Shown here piece after piece: positions 1 to 5,499 of a DNA stretch of 10,465 bases (the stretch's first letter is position 1; each line of letters starts with the position of its first letter). Position numbers and translations under genes: made by a program. Where the stretch lies: contig DKYS01000039.1 in the NCBI GenBank assembly GCA_002493395.1, positions 1 through 10,465 on the forward strand, given 5' to 3'. The notes under the pieces were generated by a model. The model saw nothing but the letters and a program-made list of their open reading frames with translations. It was not told the DNA's origin and ran no database searches. Origin of the DNA: Turicibacter sp. UBA7094. Its GTDB lineage: Bacteria; Bacillota_I; Bacilli_A; MOL361; Turicibacteraceae.

Positions 1-112
1 ACCCATCGCTAGATACGGAGGGTAATCTGTTAAAAAATCTATACCACTGTATATAAAAATACAGGTTTGTTTAAATTTATTGTAACAGTTTTGTTACCCA
101 TTTGATTTTCAT
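1..112 (-). other. Unresolved leftward gene start: 11-codon ORF, then a second open frame to the edge
   Basis: Reading leftward, a strong ribosome binding site (AAGGAGGA, 123-116) precedes an ATG at 112. That frame encodes only MKIKWVTKLLQ and stops at TAA (79-77). A second minus frame, offset by one base, is open from 93 to the window edge without an obvious start codon. Its last residues are IDFLTDYPPYLAMG, which look protein-like. Skipping one base at the stop would fuse the two into one 5' gene end. It could be a frameshifted or decaying gene, a sequencing error, or a short leader peptide. The plus strand also has an open frame ending in TAA at 54-56, so direction is not certain. I do not recognise the product. 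Confidence 0.3.
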
Positions 113-290
113 AAGTCCTCCTTAAAACAACGTTTCCCTAGTATTTTTATTCCACCATCTAACTCTTTATATATATCATAAAATAAACCAAACTTACATA
201 TTTATGAATAGATTTATATTTTTTTTCTACATCTAATGGAACTCTAAATATGTTTTAAAACCAATCAGGAATTTGTTGCTATTTTAAATA
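113..290. other. AT-rich intergenic region, probable leader of the leftward start
   Basis: This stretch has no convincing reading frame. On the minus strand, TTGGTT followed by TATATA/TATAAA-like sequence around 165-195 could be a weak promoter for the start at 112, but the spacing is short of ideal. I see no riboswitch-like fold. Confidence 0.3.
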
Positions 291-322
291 AAATAAAAAC
301 CACCCTAGGGTGGTTTTTATTT
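291..322 (-). terminator. Rho-independent terminator of the transporter-peptidase operon
   Basis: This is a perfect 32-nt palindrome: an ACCACCC/GGGTGGT core centred on CTAG, flanked by A-runs and T-runs on both sides. It lies 21 nt past the stop of the M20 peptidase gene. The symmetric A/T flanks would let it work in either direction. Confidence 0.9.
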
Positions 323-343
323 ACTATAAAACTACTTAATATT

Positions 344-1477
344 TTATTTTAATTTAACAGTTCCCTCTAATACATCATATCCCGTATAAGCAAGGGCTGT
401 TGTTGCTGTAACTAATCGATCATGTGCAAAGTCCGTCACTGTTGCATCGACCATCTGTTGAGAATGCCCTGTAATTTCACAATCGGCAATTCCGATATAA
501 GGATGAATCGTTGGACAGACATTACTAATATTTCCGATATCCACTGATCCCGTACTCTTAGACGGCTTCTTAATCGTCTCAATGCCAAGCGAACGAATAT
601 TAGCATTGAATGTCTCTGAAAGAAGTTCATTTGTTTTTAAATCATCGTATGAAATTTCGTAGTTACTAACCTCTAATGTAGCTCCTGTCATTAAGGCAGC
701 CCCGTTAGCAATTCCTAATACTTTTTCTTTCACAATAGCTAAATATTCTTTAGTAGACGCACGGATATAAAATTGAGCCGTTGCGTGCTCTGGAACAATA
801 TTAGCAGCTACCCCACCATTTGTAATAATTCCGTGCATTCTTACATCAGGTGTCACATGTTGACGTAGAGCATCAATTCCATTAAACAATTGAATAACAG
901 CATTTAACGCATTAATCCCCTTTTCAGGTGCCGCTGCTGCATGGGCTGGACGACCTGTATAATCAAATTGTAATGCCTCCATCGCTAGTGAGGTTCCACT
1001 TTCTGTCGTAAATCCCGAAGGGTGCACCATCATCACAGCATCCATTTCATTAAACAACCCCGCATCAGTCATCGTAACTTTAGCTCCATTTGTCTCTTCC
1101 GCAGGAGTTCCAAAGACATAGACTTTTCCACCAATTTCATCAATTACTTTACTTAACGCAACACCTGCCCCAGCACTCATAACACCAATCATATTATGAC
1201 CACATCCATGTCCTAGTTCAGGTAGAGCATCATATTCACAAAGATAAGCAACCGATAATCCTGGTTTTTTACTATCATAAACGGCTTCAAAAGCAGTGTC
1301 TAATCCGGCAACAGGACACTTCACATCAAAGCCGTGCTCTCGTAAAAAGGTCGTTAACACGTTCACCGCTTCATACTCCTGATTCCCAAGTTCAGGATGA
1401 TCATGAATATATCGATTCATTTCAACCAAGCGTTCTTTTAAAGATTCACTTATTACTTTTAACTCTTGTTTCATCAT
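344..1477 (-). CDS. M20-family metallopeptidase, AbgB/PM20D2-like amidohydrolase
   Basis: This 377-residue cytoplasmic zinc amidohydrolase has the full M20D motif set: HPEL (27-30), a GHGCGHN block (89-95, Cys92 and His94 as metal ligands), GTPAEE (123-128, Glu127 as general base and Glu128 as ligand), His152, GRPAHAA (175-181) and TGHSQQ (336-341, His338 as last ligand). The STGSVDIGNIS segment (308-318) resembles AbgB and PM20D2 more than the hippurate hydrolases. AbgB cleaves p-aminobenzoyl-glutamate; PM20D2 cleaves beta-alanyl-lysine and related lysine/ornithine dipeptides. The gene starts 9 nt after the YfcC stop, so the two are co-transcribed downstream of a lysine riboswitch. This supports, but does not prove, a lysine-releasing role. 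There are tandem ATGs; the second (1474) is better spaced from the AAGGGGGA site. N-acetyl-diaminopimelate deacetylase is an alternative. Confidence 0.88.
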   Translation of the reverse strand: MMKQELKVISESLKERLVEMNRYIHDHPELGNQEYEAVNVLTTFLREHGFDVKCPVAGLDTAFEAVYDSKKPGLSVAYLCEYDALPELGHGCGHNMIGVMSAGAGVALSKVIDEIGGKVYVFGTPAEETNGAKVTMTDAGLFNEMDAVMMVHPSGFTTESGTSLAMEALQFDYTGRPAHAAAAPEKGINALNAVIQLFNGIDALRQHVTPDVRMHGIITNGGVAANIVPEHATAQFYIRASTKEYLAIVKEKVLGIANGAALMTGATLEVSNYEISYDDLKTNELLSETFNANIRSLGIETIKKPSKSTGSVDIGNISNVCPTIHPYIGIADCEITGHSQQMVDATVTDFAHDRLVTATTALAYTGYDVLEGTVKLK

Positions 1478-1486
1478 AAATCCCCC

Positions 1487-2917
1487 TTACGACCATCCCA
1501 TGAGGATAGCAATTGTAATAAAGATAATAGCTAATACACCGAAAATCACTTGTAATGGCCAAATCCATTTCATCCATTTCGACCATGGAATTCCTGCTAC
1601 ACCAAGGCAAGCCATCAATACGGCGCTTGTTGGGAAAATAGCGTTAGAGAATCCATCCCCAAATTGGAAAATTAAAATAGAGGTTTGCGGAGTAATTCCT
1701 ACTAATTCACCAAGCGGTGCCATAATTGGCATCGTCAATGCTGCTTGTCCAGAACCTGATGAAATAAAGAAATTAATAAACATTTGAACGAAAAACATCA
1801 CATATCCAGCCACTAACGATGGTAAATGCCCAATAACGTTTGATAAGTTATACAAAATAGTATCAATAATTTGACCATCCTGAGCGATAATGACAATTGC
1901 ACGGGCGAAACCAACAACAACCGCTGCACTAATCATATCTTTAGCTCCATGAATAAATGCCGTCGCCATATCATCAAAACTTAACCGTCCGATAATCCCA
2001 CATACGATACCCGTCGCTAAGAAAACAGCTGAAATTTCAGGAATAACGAAACCAAATTTTAATACACCGACAATGATAACCGCTAAACATACTAAAATAG
2101 AAGCTAAAATTACTTTATGTCTCGTCGTAAATGGTAACTGCTCTGATTCCATCGTTTCCATATCTTGACGACGTGCCTGATCAATTTCATAAGCCGGGCT
2201 TAATTGTGGATTCTTTTTAATACGTCGTCCATACCACATTAAATATAAAGTAGCGGATAAAGTTGTAATTGCCCAAATAAGCGTTCTAAACCCTACTCCA
2301 GTTCCGGCAGGAACTTGAGCGATACTTTGGGCAATTCCAACTGAGAATGGATTTAGCATTGCTGTAGCGAACCCGACAATACATCCCATATAAGAAAGTG
2401 CCATGGCCATAATGCTATCGTATCCTAATGCCAAACATAAAGGAATTAACATCGCGATAAACGGAATTGCTTCTTCCGTCATTCCAAAAACGGCCCCTCC
2501 TAAAGAGAAAAGTCCCATAATAACCGGAATCATTAATAACTCTTTTCCTTTAAATGATTTCACCGCATTAGTAATTCCGGCATCAATAGCACGCGTTTTT
2601 GTAATAATCGCAATCGAACCACTCACGATAAATAAAAAAGCAATAATTTCAGCTGCACCCACAATTCCATTAATCGGAGCTTGCAATAATTTAAATAATC
2701 CTTGTGGTGTTGATTCTACATAAGAAAAGGAATCATTAACAACAACTGTATTCCCTAGCTCATTCACCACACGCTCATAATTTCCAGCTGGTATTAACCA
2801 TGTTGCAATCGCCACTAACACTAAAATAGCAGTGACAATTACTAACGTATGAGGAACTTTAAACTGTTTTTTTTCTTTCGTATTTGCACAGGTTGTTTTA
2901 CTTTCTAAACTAATCAT
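1487..2917 (-). CDS. YfcC-family membrane transporter (DcuC/IT superfamily)
   Basis: This 476-residue polytopic inner-membrane protein has about 11-13 hydrophobic segments. Family-typical stretches are PHTLVIVTAI (22-31) leading into WLIPAGNYERV (40-50), FSLGGAVFGMTEEAIPF (137-153), FISSGSGQAALTMPIMAPLG (384-403) and a FQFGDGFSNAIFPTSAV block (418-434). Between residues 231 and 266 is a charged cytoplasmic loop. The YfcC family lies near C4-dicarboxylate and arginine/ornithine carriers, and substrates are mostly unassigned. The start is set by AGGGGGAG four nt before the ATG. It is the first gene behind a lysine riboswitch and terminator and precedes the M20 peptidase by 9 nt. Lysine, ornithine or a lysine-containing peptide or amide is therefore the most likely substrate; this is inference from regulation. 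Confidence 0.88.
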   Translation of the reverse strand: MISLESKTTCANTKEKKQFKVPHTLVIVTAILVLVAIATWLIPAGNYERVVNELGNTVVVNDSFSYVESTPQGLFKLLQAPINGIVGAAEIIAFLFIVSGSIAIITKTRAIDAGITNAVKSFKGKELLMIPVIMGLFSLGGAVFGMTEEAIPFIAMLIPLCLALGYDSIMAMALSYMGCIVGFATAMLNPFSVGIAQSIAQVPAGTGVGFRTLIWAITTLSATLYLMWYGRRIKKNPQLSPAYEIDQARRQDMETMESEQLPFTTRHKVILASILVCLAVIIVGVLKFGFVIPEISAVFLATGIVCGIIGRLSFDDMATAFIHGAKDMISAAVVVGFARAIVIIAQDGQIIDTILYNLSNVIGHLPSLVAGYVMFFVQMFINFFISSGSGQAALTMPIMAPLGELVGITPQTSILIFQFGDGFSNAIFPTSAVLMACLGVAGIPWSKWMKWIWPLQVIFGVLAIIFITIAILMGWS

Positions 2918-2968
2918 AATACTCCCCCTATTAAATAAATTTTTAAATAGTTTTTATAAGTGAGAGAC

Positions 2969-3001
2969 AAAAAAAAGTCTTGAGCTTTTCACTCAAGACT
3001 T
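2969..3001 (-). terminator. Riboswitch-controlled intrinsic terminator before yfcC
   Basis: A ten-pair stem (AAGTCTTGAG / CTCAAGACTT, 7-nt loop) is followed on the minus strand by eight T residues. It lies 39 nt beyond the 3' strand of helix P1 of the lysine aptamer and about 50 nt before the YfcC start. This is the position of the expression platform in a transcription-terminating L-box. The GAGCT within the P1 3' side can pair with AGCTC of the terminator, giving a possible antiterminator. Confidence 0.9.
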
Positions 3002-3040
3002 CTCAAAAAGAATGCAAGATTCCTATTGGGGATTCTTAAA

Positions 3041-3209
3041 TGATAGCTCTCCACGATAATACAATCGTGACAATGTTAAATATATTTTACTTAACACCAG
3101 CTCTATAACCTTAAAGTATCAGTTATAGGCTTCGGCGAGAATCCCTTTCCTATTGAATCAACATCTTCACTCCTCAATAGTACTCTTAATTACCGCACCT
3201 CTATCTAAA
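3041..3209 (-). promoter_or_regulatory. Lysine riboswitch (L-box) aptamer
   Basis: On the minus strand the L-box conserved blocks appear in order: GATAGAGGTGCG (3205-3194), AGTA (3184-3181), AAAGGGATTCTCGCCGAAG (around 3148-3130), GCTGG, TTGTCA and GGAGAGCTATC. Helices visible are P1 (GATAG with CTATC), P2 (CTATTGA with TTCAATAG), P3 (TATAAC with GTTATA), P4 (TGTTAA with TTTAACA) and P5 (CACGAT with ATCGTG). In this family, bound lysine stabilises P1 and favours termination. Low lysine should thus switch on the YfcC transporter and M20 peptidase. The match to the family is strong by motif recognition. Confidence 0.93.
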
Positions 3210-3233
3210 AACTATTCAAATTAATATGTTTTT

Positions 3234-3262
3234 ATCTTACCCCATTTAATACTGAAACACAA
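3234..3262 (-). promoter_or_regulatory. Promoter of the lysine-riboswitch leader
   Basis: On the minus strand TTGTGT (3262-3257) and TAAGAT (3239-3234) are separated by exactly 17 nt. The -10 box lies 28 nt before the first base of helix P1. The diverged upstream copy has a promoter at nearly the same distance. Confidence 0.6.
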
Positions 3263-3350
3263 GACTCTTTTCATCAAATTCTCTTATTTCAACCCTCATT
3301 TTTCAATAAATGCGTCACTCATTTACTTATATAGTTGTTCATCATTACAA

Positions 3351-3387
3351 AAAAAGAATCAAACAATCAAGTTGTTTGATTCTTTTT
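3351..3387 (-). terminator. Strong bidirectional terminator between the two riboswitch-like elements
   Basis: This is a perfect 16-pair stem (AAAAAGAATCAAACAA with its complement, 5-nt loop TCAAG) bounded by A- and T-runs. On the minus strand it follows directly after the hairpin at 3390-3428. Transcripts from the upstream element would have to pass it to reach yfcC. Confidence 0.85.
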
Positions 3388-3389
3388 CC

Positions 3390-3428
3390 ATGATAATATT
3401 CTGACGAGATATACTCGTGAACTATCAT
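3390..3428 (-). other. Structured leader hairpin, possibly an L-box remnant
   Basis: An outer stem ATGATA/TATCAT (3390-3395 with 3423-3428) encloses an inner stem ACGAG/CTCGT (3404-3408 with 3414-3418) with a 5-nt loop. On the minus strand the order GATAG, CACGAG, CTCGT, TATCAT resembles the P1 and P5 helices of the intact lysine riboswitch with P2-P4 missing. It runs straight into the terminator at 3351-3387. The resemblance is suggestive only. Confidence 0.4.
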
Positions 3429-3476
3429 AATAATTTTCTCCCCAACCCTAAAATTTTCTTTTTTATTTAACTCTTT

Positions 3477-3508
3477 AAAAAGTCCTGAGGGCCATATCAG
3501 GACTTTTT
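3477..3508 (-). terminator. Intrinsic terminator of the diverged L-box copy
   Basis: A perfect 12-pair stem (AAAAAGTCCTGA with its complement) has an 8-nt loop and a T-run on the minus strand. It begins 40 nt after helix P1 of the diverged element, matching the 39-nt gap in the intact riboswitch. No gene lies between this terminator and the next riboswitch. Confidence 0.85.
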
Positions 3509-3548
3509 AGATATAACCGTACTAAGTTGGGATGACTTAAATCCGAAA

Positions 3549-3726
3549 TGATAGCTATCCACAAGTTATCCACATTGGAACTTTGGACAGTGTCAAATGG
3601 TTTCCATTTAACACTCACGCTATAATCTCAAAGTATCAATTACAGTGTGTTGCAAACATTAATTTCTTATTAATTTTATGTCTTTTTTCATCAATAATCC
3701 ATTTAATTTCTGCAATGCTATCCACA
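3549..3726 (-). promoter_or_regulatory. Diverged second L-box-like RNA with altered core
   Basis: On the minus strand, the segment from GATAG at 3722 to the P3 loop TGATACTTT at 3638 aligns without gaps to the intact riboswitch (84 nt apart in both). By hand count about two thirds of the first 103 bases match. Helices are kept, some with compensating changes: P1 GATAG/CTATC, P2 TTATTGAT/ATTAATAA, P3 TGTAAT/ATTATA, an 11-pair P4 (GTGTTAAATGG/CCATTTGACAC) and P5. The bases that recognise lysine are not kept: AGGTGCG became CATTGCA, the GGGATTCTCGCCGAAG block is unrecognisable and CTGG became GTGA. It probably no longer binds lysine in the usual way. It may be a decaying duplicate or a variant aptamer for another ligand. 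Confidence 0.75.
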
Positions 3727-3953
3727 ACGTCTTTAATTTATATTGTCATTTTATCTCACTTTTTAGCTAAATACAATCATTTACGTTAAAGAATCTGTCA
3801 GATTTTATTTTTTTATCATTCTATAGCAAGAAAACGATTAAAATAACGATTAATTCATTATTTTTTTCTTCACTTTGTCGAAAAAAGAATTTATATGTAA
3901 TGGGAGTTTTAGATTAAAAACATGGGGATAAATAAAAGAAAGACTGTGGATAA
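3555..3953. promoter_or_regulatory. DnaA-box-like 9-mers
   Basis: Exact TTATCCACA boxes occur at 3566-3574 (plus) and 3945-3953 (minus). One-mismatch versions lie at 3555-3563, 3718-3726 and 3923-3931. Those at 3555 and 3718 overlap helix P1 of the riboswitch-like RNA and may be coincidental. Whether DnaA binds here cannot be told from sequence alone. Confidence 0.4.
3748..3776 (-). promoter_or_regulatory. Promoter of the diverged L-box-like element
   Basis: TTGTAT (3776-3771) and TAAAAT (3753-3748) are separated by exactly 17 nt on the minus strand. The -10 box lies 25 nt before helix P1, close to the 28 nt in the intact copy. The duplication therefore seems to include promoter, aptamer and terminator. 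Confidence 0.55.
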
Positions 3954-4166
3954 TAGAATAATAACTAAAAAATTCACCTCATTCTCTGACTCTTTTGTGA
4001 CTATTCTTACTGATAGATTGATATTTAATAGGTCCCTTTATTTCATTAAATAATTCTATTAATCAATAGAATCATTTAAGTAGGTATACAAAGAGGCCGA
4101 TATAAGTCTTTGTTTGATTAAACCATAAAAAGATAGCAATCTTTCCTCCTTCTCATAAACTACATT
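3777..4166. other. Long AT-rich intergenic region upstream of the staygreen gene
   Basis: No supported coding region is present. It holds a DnaA-box-like site (3945-3953), a short perfect hairpin ATTCTATT/AATAGAAT with 4-nt loop (4053-4072) and a weaker one ACAAAGA/TCTTTGT with 12-nt loop (4088-4113). No clear promoter for the gene at 4181 could be assigned; TATACA at 4085-4090 is a possible -10 box without a good -35. Confidence 0.4.
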
Positions 4167-4180
4167 AAGGAGGCGATTTA

Positions 4181-4621
4181 ATGACGACATTTAATGAACA
4201 TAATCTATGGGTGAATAATCGATTAACTCGGTTATATCAGTTATATCCCCGACGTTATACACTAACTCATTCCGATCAAACAGGAGAACTTTTTTTAACA
4301 ATTGGTTCCGAATTTGCCTATGAAAAATTAACAACAAAACGGGATGAAGTCCTAGGGGAATGGTTATCTAATAAATCGGGGAAACCTTATCTTTATATTT
4401 ATATTCGCCTTGACGGAATTGATGGGACAGTATCCACCGTTAAACGAAATGAAATTTTCTTACGTGAACTCCCCCTAGCCTTAAAAGCCATAAAAAAGGG
4501 GGATGAACCCTTTTTTCAATTTTACCCTCAATTTCTTCAAGCGCCTATTTATGTCTTTTTTCAATCACAAAATCCACAGCTTAATCGAACCGAATGTTTG
4601 GGTTGTTTTAATGATTATTGA
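4181..4621 (+). CDS. Staygreen (SGR) domain protein
   Basis: This 146-residue soluble protein spans nearly the whole staygreen domain. The family signature is clear: PRRYTLTHSDQTGELFLTIG (23-42), RDEVLGEW (54-61), an LDG strand (77-79), RELPLALKAI and GD (95-108), a YPQFLQAPIYVFF stretch (115-127) and a C-terminal NRTECLG (135-141). Plant SGR removes magnesium from chlorophyll a; some bacterial homologues have been shown to do this in vitro. His30, Asp32 and Asp55 are acidic or His positions likely to matter by analogy. A heterotrophic Gram-positive is not expected to make chlorophyll, so the native substrate is unknown; dietary chlorophyll or another metallo-tetrapyrrole is possible. AAGGAGG (4167-4173) lies 7 nt before the ATG. 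Its 3' end overlaps the convergent acetyltransferase gene by 7 nt. Confidence 0.9.
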   Translation: MTTFNEHNLWVNNRLTRLYQLYPRRYTLTHSDQTGELFLTIGSEFAYEKLTTKRDEVLGEWLSNKSGKPYLYIYIRLDGIDGTVSTVKRNEIFLRELPLALKAIKKGDEPFFQFYPQFLQAPIYVFFQSQNPQLNRTECLGCFNDY

Positions 4622-5190
4622 ATGACTTTATAAAACCCTGTACACTCATAAACCCGTTTATATTTCTTTTTCATTTTCTCATTATCTTTTCCAACGTACT
4701 GGCAAAAAGTATGAACAGGAATTAATCCCTCAATCTCAGAGGAAATGCCGTTACTTCCTTCGATATAAACATGTAGATAAGTTCCTAGTTTAGAAAATTG
4801 TTGTGCTAAATACCATTGATGAACCCATAAATCATCCCTAACCCACGCCTCAATATAAACAACTTGTTTTTCAATTAATTGTTTTTGTGCCTCGACAAGT
4901 AAAGCCTGACCAATCCCTTGACGGCGATAATCCGGATGCACGGCAAGATGGGTAATCATTCCACCTAGCGCTTTATCTGCCGTGCAAAAAGTCATCGCTT
5001 TCTGTTCATACTCAATATCTAAAATACCAATAATTTTATTGTCTTCAACAGCCACAAGTTCAATAGCTGGATTCGTATAAGTCTCCTTTTTTGTCAGAAC
5101 AATATCATAATACGCCGTATCTAAAAAGGAGAGTACCCGACATCGTACCCATTCACGCTCATCTTCCTGTTGATAACTTCGAATCTCCAT
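4615..5190 (-). CDS. GNAT-family N-acetyltransferase
   Basis: This 191-residue cytoplasmic acetyltransferase carries a canonical acetyl-CoA motif A, LAVHPDYRRQGIGQALL (82-98), with the R/Q-x-x-G-x-G loop as RRQGIG (89-94). The N-terminal strand-helix start (MEIRSYQQEDEREWVRCR) and the ELVAVEDNKIIGILDI strands (44-59) fit the GNAT fold. The C-terminal 50 residues are unusually rich in Lys and Tyr and extend past the core. The acceptor substrate cannot be inferred. GAGGTGAG lies about 7 nt before the ATG. The stop codon overlaps the end of the convergent staygreen gene, with no terminator between them. Confidence 0.85.
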   Translation of the reverse strand: MEIRSYQQEDEREWVRCRVLSFLDTAYYDIVLTKKETYTNPAIELVAVEDNKIIGILDIEYEQKAMTFCTADKALGGMITHLAVHPDYRRQGIGQALLVEAQKQLIEKQVVYIEAWVRDDLWVHQWYLAQQFSKLGTYLHVYIEGSNGISSEIEGLIPVHTFCQYVGKDNEKMKKKYKRVYECTGFYKVIQ

Positions 5191-5362
5191 CTCATTCTCA
5201 CCTCATTCTGCCTTTTTTCCATTATATACATTCGTTTTAGGTATCATGCCACTTTTTCACGCCGATCAACCTATCTTAATTCTCATTTATCAATGAAATC
5301 TTGCATACTATTTATAATAAGGATACAAGTGAGATTCAATCCGATCCAGGGGAAGTGATCAC

Positions 5363-5461
5363 ATGGGATGGTTTAACGGAAGAACGGCTGCCATTTGTAT
5401 TATCTTATTTATCGTATTCGCATTACTGTATACTGACTTCTTTGACGACATAAAAAGATGA
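5363..5461 (+). CDS. Small single-helix membrane protein (32 aa)
   Basis: This ATG-initiated frame encodes 32 residues: a short polar start (MGWFNGRTA), one hydrophobic helix at about 9-23 (AAICIILFIVFALLY), and an acidic then basic tail (TDFFDDIKR). CCAGGGGAAG (5346-5355) provides a moderate ribosome binding site. A TATAAT at 5313-5318 or TTGCAT upstream could form a promoter, though spacing is not clean. The stop lies inside a strong terminator, as expected for a compact independent gene. I do not recognise a family; small spore or stress membrane peptides of Bacillota have a similar architecture. Confidence 0.6.
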   Translation: MGWFNGRTAAICIILFIVFALLYTDFFDDIKR

Positions 5462-5484
5462 GACAATAAGCGTCTCATCTTTTT
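5452..5484 (+). terminator. Bidirectional terminator after the 32-aa gene
   Basis: A perfect 13-pair stem (AAAAAGATGAGAC with its complement, loop AATAAGC) ends in a T-run. It includes the stop codon of the small plus-strand gene. In the other direction it lies 16 nt past the end of the minus-strand acetyltransferase and can serve both. Confidence 0.9.
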
Positions 5485-5499
5485 AATTGTTTATCATGA

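Noticed and set aside
1500..1787. Plus-strand frame opposite the yfcC gene (also 2403-2723)
   Set aside because: These are antisense shadows of the transporter reading frame, without ribosome binding sites.
2930..3240. T-box leader as the explanation for the yfcC leader
   Set aside because: The ordered L-box motifs (GATAGAGGTGCG, CGCCGAAG, GGAGAGCTATC) fit the lysine riboswitch; no T-box sequence or specifier loop was seen.
3583..3789. Hydrophobic 68-residue plus-strand frame
   Set aside because: It starts at TTG without a ribosome binding site and is antisense to the diverged riboswitch-like RNA and its promoter.
4053..4113. Two short hairpins upstream of the staygreen gene as terminators
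   Set aside because: Their stems are short and AT-rich, and neither follows a gene or has a proper T-run.
5170..5358. 62-residue plus-strand frame
   Set aside because: It overlaps the start of the minus-strand acetyltransferase and its ribosome binding site, has no own site and no protein-like composition.
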